Assembly: GCF_006715085.1 (NCBI RefSeq)
Contig: NZ_VFMM01000002.1
Location: 620,001 to 684,000 of the forward strand
Origin: Kribbella jejuensis
GTDB lineage: Bacteria > Actinomycetota > Actinomycetes > Propionibacteriales > Kribbellaceae
DNA: 64,000 nucleotides
Direction: 5' to 3'
Part shown: one piece after another, positions 31,317 to 39,981 of the stretch
Numbering within the stretch: the stretch's first letter is position 1
Layout: each line of letters begins with the position of its first letter
Notes under the pieces: generated by a model
Database searches by the model: none
The model's input: the letters and a program-made list of their open reading frames with translations, nothing else
Told to the model about the DNA's origin: nothing
Position numbers and translations under genes: made by a program

Positions 31317-32593
31317 TTGCGATGAGCAAGTACCAGGTCGTTGCAGAGTTCCCAGATCTGTTCGACGGGTAGGGTGCCGGCGGTCGCCGGGTCCACCATG
31401 ATCGCCTGCCGGATCGCTCGCGGGTCCTCGGTGAGGGCTGCTTGTACGGCGAGTTCGGCGACGTTGAGGTACGAGCGGTTGAGCGCGGCGCACTGCGCCG
31501 GGAGTTCGCCGACCGCTGTCGGGTGGATGCCCGAACCGTCCACCAGACACGGCACCTCGACGACGGCCCTGGACTGCAGGTTGGGGATGAGGCCGCCGGC
31601 CCGGGGCGTGGTGGCGTTGGGGACGTTGGCGTAGATCGTGCGCGGGGTGTTCGTCGTGATGCTGTGGACGATTTGCGGGGCGTATTCCATCGTCGGGTCG
31701 ACCTCCACGGGATCGCCTGTTTTCAAGGCGTTTCTCGTGTGTTCGTAGGACGCGAGGTTCTCCGCGACGATGTCCAGGTAGGCGCCGATCGGCAGCCGTA
31801 GCCTCTCCACCTCGCTCGCGTGGCCCAGGTACCACGGGACGTATTCGGAGGAGTGTTCGCTAGTCTCGGTCGGGTAGAACCCGAGTCGCCTGTACATGTC
31901 CACCCGGACCCGCCGCAGCAGCTCCGGGTCCGCCGCGATCACTTCGTCCAGCCGGTCGTACAGGTTCTCCCGGCCGCGTTCGAACCGCAGTACCCACGAC
32001 TGGTGGTTGACGCCGGCGGCCAGGTACGTGACGTCCTCGTACGGTACGCCGACCAGGTCGGACAGGCCCTGCATCGTCCAGTACACCGAGTGGCAGAGGC
32101 CGGCCAGGTTCCGGACGCCGAGCTCTTTCAGGTACCAGACGTTCATCACCATCGGGTTGGTGTAGTTGAGCAGCCACGCGTCCGGGCAGACCTCGGCGAT
32201 GTCCTGCGCGAGGCCTCGCAGCACCGGGAACGTGCGCAGCGCGCGGAACACCCCGCCGACGCCTAAGGTGTCCCCGATCGTCTGGCGCAGCCCGTACCGG
32301 GCGGGAATCTCGAAGTCGGTGTGCGTGGCGGCGTTCATCCCGACCTGCACGATGTTGATCACGAAGTCCGCTCCGTCGAGCGCCGCCCGGCGCTCCAGGT
32401 GCGTGCTGATCCGCGGGGTCACGCGATGCTCGCGGGCGATGTACGCCGCAGCCGCTGCCGCTGTCTCCAGCCGCTCGGGATCGATGTCGTGCAACCGGAT
32501 CTCCAGCGAATCCAGGTCGAGATCGAAGAGATCCGCCAACAGGCCCTGCGTGAATACCACGCTTCCCGCCCCGATGAACGCGATCGCCGTCAT
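31280..32593 (-). CDS. Glycoside hydrolase family 4, alpha-galactosidase (MelA)-like
   Basis: The 437-residue enzyme is a GH4 glycosidase, which uses NAD and a divalent metal in an oxidation-elimination mechanism. The N-terminal dinucleotide fold begins AIAFIGAGSVVF; substrate and metal motifs are NYTNP (143-147) and GLCHS (cysteine and histidine ligands at 167-168), and then AGVNHQSW. The CHS form is that of the MelA alpha-galactosidase subgroup; the phospho-beta-glucosidase subgroup has a different motif. It is the last gene of the left sugar operon, overlapping the PfkB stop (ATGA). No signal peptide is present, so it acts on imported sugars. Confidence 0.88.
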   Translation of the reverse strand: MTAIAFIGAGSVVFTQGLLADLFDLDLDSLEIRLHDIDPERLETAAAAAAYIAREHRVTPRISTHLERRAALDGADFVINIVQVGMNAATHTDFEIPARYGLRQTIGDTLGVGGVFRALRTFPVLRGLAQDIAEVCPDAWLLNYTNPMVMNVWYLKELGVRNLAGLCHSVYWTMQGLSDLVGVPYEDVTYLAAGVNHQSWVLRFERGRENLYDRLDEVIAADPELLRRVRVDMYRRLGFYPTETSEHSSEYVPWYLGHASEVERLRLPIGAYLDIVAENLASYEHTRNALKTGDPVEVDPTMEYAPQIVHSITTNTPRTIYANVPNATTPRAGGLIPNLQSRAVVEVPCLVDGSGIHPTAVGELPAQCAALNRSYLNVAELAVQAALTEDPRAIRQAIMVDPATAGTLPVEQIWELCNDLVLAHRNYLDPSLRAILK

Positions 32594-33513
32594 GCTGTCG
32601 CCTCTTCCCACGTCGGTTGAGCGGCTGTCCCGCCGGCTTCGCGGGTGGACAGCGACCCGCAGGTCGCCGCGATCGCCAGCGCACGGTCCGGTTTGAAGCC
32701 GTTGAGTACGGCGGCCACCCACCCGGCGTCGAAGCTGTCACCGGCGCCGACCGTGTCGACCGTGTCCACCTTCATCGCCGGTGCCGTGATGACCTTCGAG
32801 CCGTTGTGTGCGAGCCCGCCGTCCGGCCCGTTCTTGACGACGACGAACGTCCCGCGGCGGGCCATCCTGCGGGCCAGAATGCCGGCCGCGTCCTCGACCG
32901 AGTGGTGTCCGGTCAACGCCAGCGCCTCGGCGGCGTTCGGCAGGAAGTAGTCGGTGACCCGCAACACCGGATCGAGCACGGTCTGATCCCACGTCCCGGC
33001 CGGATCGTCGTTCGGATCCAGCGAGGTGGTTGCCTTTGCGGCCTTCGCCTCCTTGAAGATCCCCGCCAGCCCAGCAGCCAGTCGCGGCATCAGATAGAAC
33101 GACCCGGCATGCACATGGCGCACCGACCGCACCAGCGCCGGCGGCACGTCCTCGGCCGCCGTACTGGGCATACATCCCGGGGACGTGAGGATCGCGCGAT
33201 CGTCGCCCGAGGTGAGGATCGTGGTGAGCGGTGTCGGCAGCGTCGGGTCAACCACCAGGGCCTCGACATCGACGCCGTGGTCGGCCAACGACGTACGGAC
33301 GAAGTCGCCGGCCGGATCGTCACCGACCCGGCCGGCGAAGGCGACCCGCAGGCCGAGCCGGGCCGCGCCGCAGGCCATGATCGAGGCGGAACCGCCGAGG
33401 ACGAGGGAGCCGCTGGGAACGAGCCGTTCCCGTTGGCCGAACAGGATCGGCTGCTCCACGGGCCCGACCACCACGTCGGGGTTCGCGTCGCCGATCACGA
33501 GCAGATCGAACAT
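32590..33513 (-). CDS. PfkB family carbohydrate kinase
   Basis: The 307-residue kinase has both PfkB signatures: LGGSASIMACGAARLGLRVAFAGRVGDD near the N-terminus and DTVDTVGAGDSFDAGWVAAVL (about residues 248-268) with the catalytic aspartate and anion hole. It phosphorylates a sugar, but the fold does not reveal which one. Seven bases separate it from the upstream permease and it overlaps the GH4 start by four bases. The context suggests it phosphorylates the monosaccharide released by the GH4 enzyme. Confidence 0.9.
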   Translation of the reverse strand: MFDLLVIGDANPDVVVGPVEQPILFGQRERLVPSGSLVLGGSASIMACGAARLGLRVAFAGRVGDDPAGDFVRTSLADHGVDVEALVVDPTLPTPLTTILTSGDDRAILTSPGCMPSTAAEDVPPALVRSVRHVHAGSFYLMPRLAAGLAGIFKEAKAAKATTSLDPNDDPAGTWDQTVLDPVLRVTDYFLPNAAEALALTGHHSVEDAAGILARRMARRGTFVVVKNGPDGGLAHNGSKVITAPAMKVDTVDTVGAGDSFDAGWVAAVLNGFKPDRALAIAATCGSLSTREAGGTAAQPTWEEATA

Positions 33514-33520
33514 ATTCGTC

Positions 33521-34339
33521 TCAGCCTTTGAGTCCGGTGGAGGCCAGCGAGCGGATGAACGCCTTCTGGGCCAGGAGGAACCCCAGCAGAACGGGCAGCA
33601 CGGTGATGACGTTGCCGGCCATCACGGCGGACCACTGGGTGTGGTGCTGTCCCTGGAACGTCGTCAGTCCCAGCTGGAGGGTGTACGTGGAGTCGGTGTT
33701 GATCGCGATCAACGGCCAGGTCAGGTCGTTCCAGGTCGCGAGGAACGTCAGTACGGCGACCGTGCTCAACGCCGGCCGGGCCAGCGGCAGCACGATCGAG
33801 ACGAGGATCCGCAGCCGCCCGCAGCCGTCGATCCAGGCCGCCTCCTCGAGTTCGCGCGGCAGCGAGACGAAGAACTGCCGGAACAGAAACACCGACAGCG
33901 GTGTCACCAGCGACGGAACGATCAGCGCGCCGAGCGTGTCGATCAGCCCGAGCTGCTTCATCACCAGGAACGTCGGAATCATCGTCAGCTGGAACGGGAT
34001 CACCATCGTGGCCAGCATCAGCCCGAGGACGAGCTTCGACCCGGTGAACCGGATCCGCGCGAACGCGTACCCGCCGAGCGATCCGAGCACCAGGTTCGCG
34101 GTCACGGCGACCGCGGAAACGATGAAGGAATTCAGGAACCAGCGCGGAAACAGGGCGTTCCCGAGCACGTACCGGTACCCGTCGAACTTGATGCCGTGCG
34201 GCCACAACGCCGGCGGAAAACGGTTGATCTCCGCGTTGCTCATCACCGAGCTCACGAGCAGCCACACCAGCGGCAGCGCGAACAGCAGCGCGAGCGGAGC
34301 GAGGACGAAATGCCAACCGCTGAAGGGAAGTCGCTTCAT
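33521..34339 (-). CDS. Carbohydrate ABC transporter permease, MalG/UgpE type
   Basis: The 272-residue permease has six hydrophobic segments and the EAA loop EEAAWIDGCGRLRILVSIVLPLARPAL of the CUT1 sugar family. The C-terminus (AFIRSLASTGLKG) is typical. The ATG at 34339 overlaps the upstream permease stop by four bases. No ATPase gene lies in this operon, so it must rely on a shared MsiK/MalK-like ATPase, the normal actinobacterial arrangement. Confidence 0.93.
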   Translation of the reverse strand: MKRLPFSGWHFVLAPLALLFALPLVWLLVSSVMSNAEINRFPPALWPHGIKFDGYRYVLGNALFPRWFLNSFIVSAVAVTANLVLGSLGGYAFARIRFTGSKLVLGLMLATMVIPFQLTMIPTFLVMKQLGLIDTLGALIVPSLVTPLSVFLFRQFFVSLPRELEEAAWIDGCGRLRILVSIVLPLARPALSTVAVLTFLATWNDLTWPLIAINTDSTYTLQLGLTTFQGQHHTQWSAVMAGNVITVLPVLLGFLLAQKAFIRSLASTGLKG

Positions 34340-35268
34340 CGGGCAGCCACCCTCCGCCGGTAGACCTGCAATGCGACGCCGATCACGAGCAATGCGATCG
34401 CCAGCGTGTACGCGGCCGCCGCGCTGTAGCCGGCCGTGAAGGTCTTGAACGCCTTCTCCCAGATGAAGTACACGATCACCGTGGTCGACCCGAGCGGCCC
34501 GCCCTTCGTGGTGACGAACACCAGGTCGAACACCTGCAGCGCGTTGATGGTCTGGAACAGCAGCAGGAACACGGTGACCGGGGTGAGCGCGGGCAGCGTC
34601 ACGTGCCGCAGTACGCCCCACCGCCCGGCGCCGTCGATCCGCGCCGCCTCGACCAGCTCGCTCGAGACGCCTTGCAAGCCGGCCAGGTACACGATCACGC
34701 AGAACCCGGTCCCGCTCCACAACGAGATCGCGACCAGCAGGTACAGCGCTTGCCCCGGATCGCTGAAGAACCCCTGCGCGGGCAGCCCGACCTTGTGCAG
34801 CAGGCTGTTCGCGACCCCGAACTCGGGATCCAGTACGAACGAGAACAGCACGCCCTGCGCCGCGGCGGACACCACGAACGGTACGAACACCAGCGTCCGG
34901 TACAACCCGATCAATGCGATCGTCCGGTCCAGCGCGATCGCGATCGCCAGCCCCGCCACCACGCTCAACGGCACGTAGAGCGCGGTGTAGACAAGCGTGT
35001 GCGAGACCGCCGACCCGAACGTCGGATCCTTCAGCAGCGCCTTGTAGTTCGCCAGGCCGACCCACTGCGACGGCGACACCAGATCGTTGACCTGGAACGA
35101 AAACAGCAGCGACCACAGCACCGGTACGACACTGAGGCCGAGAATGATCACCACCGACGGACTCACGAATGCCCAGCCGGTCGCGCTCTCACCGCGCACC
35201 CGGCGCTTCGCGGCCCGGCTCCGCGGATCGACCGTGAAAGTCCCGACGACGCCGCCATGGCTGGCCAT
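34336..35268 (-). CDS. Carbohydrate ABC transporter permease, MalF/UgpA type
   Basis: The 310-residue permease starts at ATG 35268, which shares one base with the binding-protein stop; a longer start at 35298 would overlap that gene more. It has an N-terminal cytoplasmic stretch of about 40 residues, six hydrophobic helices and the EAA loop LVEAARIDGAGRWGVLRHVTLPALTP. It forms a heterodimer with the next permease. Confidence 0.93.
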   Translation of the reverse strand: MASHGGVVGTFTVDPRSRAAKRRVRGESATGWAFVSPSVVIILGLSVVPVLWSLLFSFQVNDLVSPSQWVGLANYKALLKDPTFGSAVSHTLVYTALYVPLSVVAGLAIAIALDRTIALIGLYRTLVFVPFVVSAAAQGVLFSFVLDPEFGVANSLLHKVGLPAQGFFSDPGQALYLLVAISLWSGTGFCVIVYLAGLQGVSSELVEAARIDGAGRWGVLRHVTLPALTPVTVFLLLFQTINALQVFDLVFVTTKGGPLGSTTVIVYFIWEKAFKTFTAGYSAAAAYTLAIALLVIGVALQVYRRRVAAR

Positions 35269-36566
35269 CAGCTCGGCACCGCCAGCACCTGGTTGCACTG
35301 GTCAACGGCCTGCTTCAGCGCGTCCGCCGGGCTCTGCTTCCCGAGCAGCACCGCGGCGATCGCCTCGCCGACGTGCTGCGAGATCTGCGGGTACGTCGTG
35401 ATCGTCGGCCGCACCTTCGCGGTGTCGAGCGCCGTCACGAACACCTCGAGCCCGTTGGTCTCGGCCGAGTGCTTCTTCCAGGCGGGCAGCTCCGCGGTCG
35501 CCTTGGTGATCGGGAGACTGCCACCCTTGATGTCCCACTGGATGTCCTGCGCCGGGTCGGCCAGCCAGCTGACGAACTCGGTCGCCGCCTTCACCTTGGC
35601 CTTGCCGTTGTCGAAGATCGTCCAGGTGTCCGGCCCGGAGATCGTGATCGGTTTCCCGGAGTACGACGGCAGCGGGACGACGCCGTACTCGAGGCCGTTG
35701 TCCTTCAGCTCCGGGAGCTGCCAGGGGCCGGTGGCAACCATGCCCATCCGGCCGCCGAGGAACACCTGGTACAGCTGCTCGCTGCCGGGCTTCGGGTCGA
35801 CGTACAGCGACTTGTCGCTGCGCAGCTTGTCCAGGGTCTGCAACGCCTGTGCACCGACGGTGTCGAAGCCGACCTTCTTCCCGTCGCCGCTGACCACGTC
35901 GCCGCCGAGGTCCCAGATCATCGGCCAGATCCGCCAGACCGTGTCCTCGTCGCCGACGCCGGGCCAGCCGGTGCCGAAGATGCCCTTCGCGGGATTCGTC
36001 AGCTGCTTGGACGTGGCGACGAAGTCGTCCCAGGTCCAGCCGGGCTTCGGCGGGGCCACCCCGGCCGCGGCGAACAGCTTCTTGTTGTAGACCACGCAGA
36101 GCGAGTCGAGCAGCGCCGGCGCGGCCCGTACCTTGCCCTTCACGCTGACCGCATCCTTCGCGGCCGGCCAGTAGTCGTCGATCTTGAGCTGCCCGGTCAG
36201 GTCGGCGACCTTCGGGCTCTTGGTCAGGCTGGCGAGGTCGGACCCGAAGATGTACGCGATGTCCGGGTACGACCCCGCCGCCAGTCCCGCGGTGACCTTC
36301 TGCAGCATGCTGTCCGCGGTCACCCCGCCACCACCGCCGACCACCTTGATCTTCGGGTGGCTCTGGTTGAACGCGGCGATCAGCGAGTCGATCGCGGCCT
36401 TGCCGAGGTCCACCTGGCCGTGCCACAGATCGAGCGTGACCACGCCGTTCGGGTCCGCGCCGTCGTCGTTGTTCTTGCCGCAGGAGGCCAGCGTTCCGGC
36501 CGCCGCGGCAGCGGCCGCGGCGCGCAGGAGGTCGCGACGGGACAGGTTTCGAGCATGCTGAGACAT
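35268..36566 (-). CDS. Sugar ABC transporter substrate-binding lipoprotein, Tat-type signal
   Basis: The 432-residue receptor is of SBP family 1. The N-terminus (NLSRRDLLRAAAAAAAAG) has a twin-arginine motif followed by the lipobox LASC, so it is probably exported folded and then lipidated. Body motifs include LDLWHGQVDLGKAAIDSLIAAFNQSHP, PALLDSLCVVYNKKLF and MVATGPWQLPEL. It lies 33 bp downstream of the GH114 gene. Confidence 0.92.
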   Translation of the reverse strand: MSQHARNLSRRDLLRAAAAAAAAGTLASCGKNNDDGADPNGVVTLDLWHGQVDLGKAAIDSLIAAFNQSHPKIKVVGGGGGVTADSMLQKVTAGLAAGSYPDIAYIFGSDLASLTKSPKVADLTGQLKIDDYWPAAKDAVSVKGKVRAAPALLDSLCVVYNKKLFAAAGVAPPKPGWTWDDFVATSKQLTNPAKGIFGTGWPGVGDEDTVWRIWPMIWDLGGDVVSGDGKKVGFDTVGAQALQTLDKLRSDKSLYVDPKPGSEQLYQVFLGGRMGMVATGPWQLPELKDNGLEYGVVPLPSYSGKPITISGPDTWTIFDNGKAKVKAATEFVSWLADPAQDIQWDIKGGSLPITKATAELPAWKKHSAETNGLEVFVTALDTAKVRPTITTYPQISQHVGEAIAAVLLGKQSPADALKQAVDQCNQVLAVPS

Positions 36567-36599
36567 GGCGGTCTCCAGAAGGGGAGCGGGAAAGGAGTT

Positions 36600-37403
36600 T
36601 CAGCAGGTCTTGCGGACGTAGCCGGGATCACCCGGGACCGAGACGTCCACATCGCGCTGCACGATCGACAAGGTTCCGGCGTACTGCGCACACGCTGTCC
36701 GGCGGCCGCTGTCGGTGTACTCGATCACGATGACGTGGTTGCCGAAGGCACTGACGTAGTCGGCGCACTCGTCGTACTGGCCGCATTCCTCGGCGACCGC
36801 GAAGTCCAGGCCGACGGCCCTTCGGTCACCGGCCAGCTCGACCGTGTTCTTCTGGCCGATGGCCAGGTTCTTGCTGTGTGCGTGAGTGGCCAGCAGCGTC
36901 AGGTACGCCTCGGCATGGGTTGCCTTGAGCAACTTCTTCGAGCGGGTGTAGCTGTCGTAGTTGTCGGGCTCGATCGCCTGGTAGCCGGCGGCCGCGCAGC
37001 CGTCGATCCAGCCGTTGACCTTCGCGGCGATCCGGTTCCGTTTGTCCGCCGTCCGCAGGTCCAGGAGCGCTTCGCCCCAGTCCTGGTCGATCACCAGCTT
37101 GCCGCTCGCGTCCCGGAGCAGCAGGTCGGCGGCCCACTGACCTTGTTCGCCGGGCTGGACCTGGAAAGCGTTGACGTAGCAGATGTTGTACAGGCCGGCC
37201 GCCGGTGCGGCGGTCCGGTCCCGGGTGACCACCTGGACACCGACGGGCGGGGTGTAGGCGCCGCCGATCTGGTAGTCGAACTTGGCGTGCGCCGGCGGCA
37301 GCGTCATGGCCGCGTCGGCGGAGGTCCGGGTGAGGGTTGGGACGGTGACTGCGAGGGCGGTGGCCGCGGCTGCGACGAGCAGGCGGCGGATGAGTCTGGA
37401 CAC
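36600..37403 (-). CDS. Secreted GH114-like endo-alpha-1,4-polygalactosaminidase
   Basis: The 267-residue product has a clear signal peptide (SRLIRRLLVAAAATALAVTVPTLTRTSADA) without a lipobox, so it should be secreted. The mature part matches the GH114/TM1410 TIM-barrel pattern: FDYQIGGAY, YNICYVNAFQ, the acidic GYQAIEPDNYDSY, and DFAVAEECGQYDEC carrying the likely second catalytic acid. Characterised GH114 enzymes cut alpha-1,4-galactosamine polymers such as fungal galactosaminogalactan. I use GTG 37403 because GGAG lies six bases upstream; ATG 37415 would add four residues. It is first in the left operon. Confidence 0.78.
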   Translation of the reverse strand: MSRLIRRLLVAAAATALAVTVPTLTRTSADAAMTLPPAHAKFDYQIGGAYTPPVGVQVVTRDRTAAPAAGLYNICYVNAFQVQPGEQGQWAADLLLRDASGKLVIDQDWGEALLDLRTADKRNRIAAKVNGWIDGCAAAGYQAIEPDNYDSYTRSKKLLKATHAEAYLTLLATHAHSKNLAIGQKNTVELAGDRRAVGLDFAVAEECGQYDECADYVSAFGNHVIVIEYTDSGRRTACAQYAGTLSIVQRDVDVSVPGDPGYVRKTC

Positions 37404-37520
37404 GATTTGCTCCATCGGTCCCGGGGACGCGACCCCGCCTCGGGTCTCACCAACCCTGGCGCCGGAAAACCGGACTTCAGGCCGTCGGCCTGGTACCGGC
37501 TGGGTGCGTCGCTGCGGCCC

Positions 37521-37550
37521 AGTTAAGCGATTCGCACCGTGGACCGTCAA
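37521..37550 (-). promoter_or_regulatory. Putative promoter of the GH114-ABC-kinase-GH4 operon
   Basis: On the minus strand TTGACG (37545-37550) and TTAACT (37521-37526) are spaced 18 bp, about 120 bp before the GH114 start. This is the best sigma70-like pair in the divergent spacer. No palindrome of the lacI-operator type overlaps it. Confidence 0.5.
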
Positions 37551-37616
37551 GCGATCGGCTGCAAACGAGTGCGCGGAACCGGCCGCAGATTGCGGTACTG
37601 CGCAGCGCCCGAGTTC

Positions 37617-37666
37617 TTGACAGCTGCGGTTTAAACCGGTTTGAATGCTGTTTAAACCGGTTTAAA
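37617..37666 (+). promoter_or_regulatory. lacI promoter with two tandem LacI-family operators
   Basis: TTGACA (37617-37622) and TTGAAT (37641-37646, spacing 18) form a promoter. Operator 2, TTTAAACCGGTTTAAA (37651-37666), is a perfect 16-bp palindrome with the central CCGG typical of LacI-family sites. Operator 1, TTTAAACCGGTTTGAA (37630-37645), differs by one base and lies over the spacer and -10. Their centres are 21 bp apart, two helical turns, so two dimers would sit on the same face. The layout predicts tight autorepression of lacI and the genes after it. Confidence 0.88.
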
Positions 37667-37678
37667 AGGAGCGCCAGC

Positions 37679-38698
37679 GTGACGAAACGACCGACGATCG
37701 CGGACGTGGCTCGCCGGGCCGGCGTGTCCAAGGGATCGGTCTCGTTCGCGCTCAACGGCCGCCCCGGGCTGGCGAGTGCGACCGTGGACAAGATCCTCGC
37801 GGCCGCCGACGAGCTCGGCTGGCGGCCGAGCAACCGGGCGCGATCGCTGTCGGTCTCGAAGGCGTTCGCGCTCGGCCTGGTGATCACCCGGGATCCGGCC
37901 GTGCTGTCGTCGGACCCGTTCTTCCCGGCGTTCATCGCCGGGGTCGAGAGCGTGCTGTCGACCCAGGGCCAGGCGCTCGTCCTGCAGGTGGTCGCCGACG
38001 GTTCGGAGGCCGACGGGTACCGAAGGCTCGCGCAGGACGCGCGCGTCGACGGCGTGTTCCTGTCCGACCTGCGGCACGACGACCCGCGGATCGACCTGTT
38101 GGTCGAGCTCGGGCTGCCGGCCGTCACGCTGAACCGGCCGGACGGCGCCTCGCCGTTCCCGGCCGTCACGCTCGACGATCGGCCCGGCTCCGTCGCGGTG
38201 GTCGAGCACCTGCTCGGGCTCGGGCACACCCGGATCGCGCATGTCGCCGGTCCGCCCGCGTTCGTGCACGCGACCGCGCGGTCGACAGCGTTCGTCGAGA
38301 CGCTCGCCGCGGCCGGACTGGCGCCGGTGGCGGTCGAGGCCGGCGACTTCACCGGAGCCGGCGGGATCGAGGCGACCCGGCGGCTGCTCGCGCTGCCGGA
38401 GCCGCCGACCGCGATCGTCTACGCGAACGACCGGATGGCGATCGCCGGTCTGGGCGCCGCCCAAGCGGCCGGGATGACCGTGCCGGACGACCTCAGCATG
38501 GCCGGCTTCGACGACAGCGAGCTCGCCGAGTACGTGCACCCGGGGCTGACCACGGTCCGCGCGGACCCGTTCCAGTTCGGAGTGGCGGCCGCCCGGACCC
38601 TGAACCGGGTCGTCGACGGCGAGACCGACGTACCCGACGTCGAACTGCCGCCCGCGGAGCTGGTCGTCCGCCGCTCCACTTCTGCACCACCTGCCTAG
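37679..38698 (+). CDS. LacI family transcriptional regulator of the sugar locus
   Basis: The 339-residue regulator has an N-terminal LacI helix-turn-helix (TIADVARRAGVSKGSVSFALNGRPGL), the hinge helix region (GWRPSNRARSLS) and a periplasmic-binding-protein-like ligand domain (AIVYANDRMAIAGLGAAQAAG, SMAGFDDSELAEYVHPGLTTVR). It starts with GTG 37679 after AAGGAG. It lies between two divergent sugar operons and is the first gene of the right one, 17 bp before the binding protein, so it can coordinate both. The inducer is unknown but is probably a breakdown product of the imported glycan. Confidence 0.94.
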   Translation: MTKRPTIADVARRAGVSKGSVSFALNGRPGLASATVDKILAAADELGWRPSNRARSLSVSKAFALGLVITRDPAVLSSDPFFPAFIAGVESVLSTQGQALVLQVVADGSEADGYRRLAQDARVDGVFLSDLRHDDPRIDLLVELGLPAVTLNRPDGASPFPAVTLDDRPGSVAVVEHLLGLGHTRIAHVAGPPAFVHATARSTAFVETLAAAGLAPVAVEAGDFTGAGGIEATRRLLALPEPPTAIVYANDRMAIAGLGAAQAAGMTVPDDLSMAGFDDSELAEYVHPGLTTVRADPFQFGVAAARTLNRVVDGETDVPDVELPPAELVVRRSTSAPPA

Positions 38699-38715
38699 CT
38701 TCGTTGGAGGAGCTC

Positions 38716-39981
38716 ATGAAGTTGCAAGCTGGACTGCTGGCCGTGGTCTTGGCCGGCTCGCTCGCCGCGTGCGGCAGCGGCGGTGGCGCTGGTGACGCCG
38801 ACGCCGCGGCCAAGGCGCACGGCCCGATCACGATCTGGTACTCGAACAACGCCGAGGAAGTGGCCTGGGGCAAGCAGATGGTCGCGGCCTGGAACGCCGA
38901 GCACGCGGACCAGAAGATCACCGCCCAGGAGATCCCGACCGGCAAGTCCTCCGAGGAGGTGATCGGCGCCGCCATCACCGCCGGCAACGCGCCCTGCCTG
39001 ATCTTCAACACCTCGCCGGCGTCGGTCTCGCAGTTCCAGAAGCAGGGCGGGCTGGTCCCGCTGGACGCCTCGTACATCGAGGAGCGGTCCGGCGACGTCG
39101 CCCAGCAGTACAAGTCGCCCGACGGCAAGTACTACCAGCTGCCGTGGAAGTCGAACCCGGTGATGATCTTCTACAACAAGAAGATCTTCGCGAAGGCGGG
39201 GATCACGGATCCGAAGCTGCAGACCTACGACGAGTTCCTGGCCGCTTCGCGCAAGATCGTCGCGTCGAAGGCGGCCAAGTTCGCGATCTACCCGGCGCCG
39301 AGCAACGAGTTCTTCCAGTCCTGGTTCGACTTCTACCCGCTGTTCGCGGCCGAGACCGGCGGCAAGCAGCTGGTTGCCGACGGCAAGGCGACGTTCGCCT
39401 CGGACGAGGGTAAGAAGGTCGCTCAGTTCTGGCGGACCATGTACGCCGACAAGCTCGCCTCGCAGGAGAAGTACACCGGTGACGCGTTCGTCGACGGCAC
39501 CGCGGCGATGGCCGTGGTCGGTCCGTGGGCGATCGCGACGTACAAGGGCAAGGTCGACTGGGGTGTCGTGCCGGTCCCGACCTCGTCCGGCAAGCCGGCG
39601 TCGGAGGTCCACACCTTCAGCGACGCGAAGAACGTTGCGATGTACTCGGCGTGCAAGAACCGTGGTACGGCATGGGACGTGCTGAAGTTCGCCACCAGCA
39701 AGGACCAGGACGGCAAGTTCCTGGCCGCGACCGGGCAGATGCCGCTGCGCAAGGACGTCGCGTCGGTGTACGCGGACTACTTCGCGAAGAACCCCGACTA
39801 CAAGCTGTTCGCGGACCAGGCGTCGCGGACCGTCGAGGTGCCGAACGTGCCGAACTCGATCACGATCTGGCAGACCTTCCGCGACGCCTACTCCAAGTCG
39901 GTGATCTTCGGTCAGGAAGACGTCGGCTCGGCTCTGGACGGCGCCGCACAGAAGGTCGATCAGCTCGTCAAGCAGTCATGA
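38716..39981 (+). CDS. Sugar ABC transporter substrate-binding lipoprotein
   Basis: The 421-residue receptor is of SBP family 1. The Sec signal peptide ends with the lipobox LAAC. Body motifs are ITIWYSNNAEEVAWGKQMVAAWN, QLPWKSNPVMIFYNKKIF and MAVVGPWAIATYKGKVDWG. ATG 38716 follows GGAGGAG. It is distinct from the receptor of the left operon (Sec against Tat signal, little similarity by eye), so the locus probably imports two different oligosaccharides. Confidence 0.93.
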   Translation: MKLQAGLLAVVLAGSLAACGSGGGAGDADAAAKAHGPITIWYSNNAEEVAWGKQMVAAWNAEHADQKITAQEIPTGKSSEEVIGAAITAGNAPCLIFNTSPASVSQFQKQGGLVPLDASYIEERSGDVAQQYKSPDGKYYQLPWKSNPVMIFYNKKIFAKAGITDPKLQTYDEFLAASRKIVASKAAKFAIYPAPSNEFFQSWFDFYPLFAAETGGKQLVADGKATFASDEGKKVAQFWRTMYADKLASQEKYTGDAFVDGTAAMAVVGPWAIATYKGKVDWGVVPVPTSSGKPASEVHTFSDAKNVAMYSACKNRGTAWDVLKFATSKDQDGKFLAATGQMPLRKDVASVYADYFAKNPDYKLFADQASRTVEVPNVPNSITIWQTFRDAYSKSVIFGQEDVGSALDGAAQKVDQLVKQS

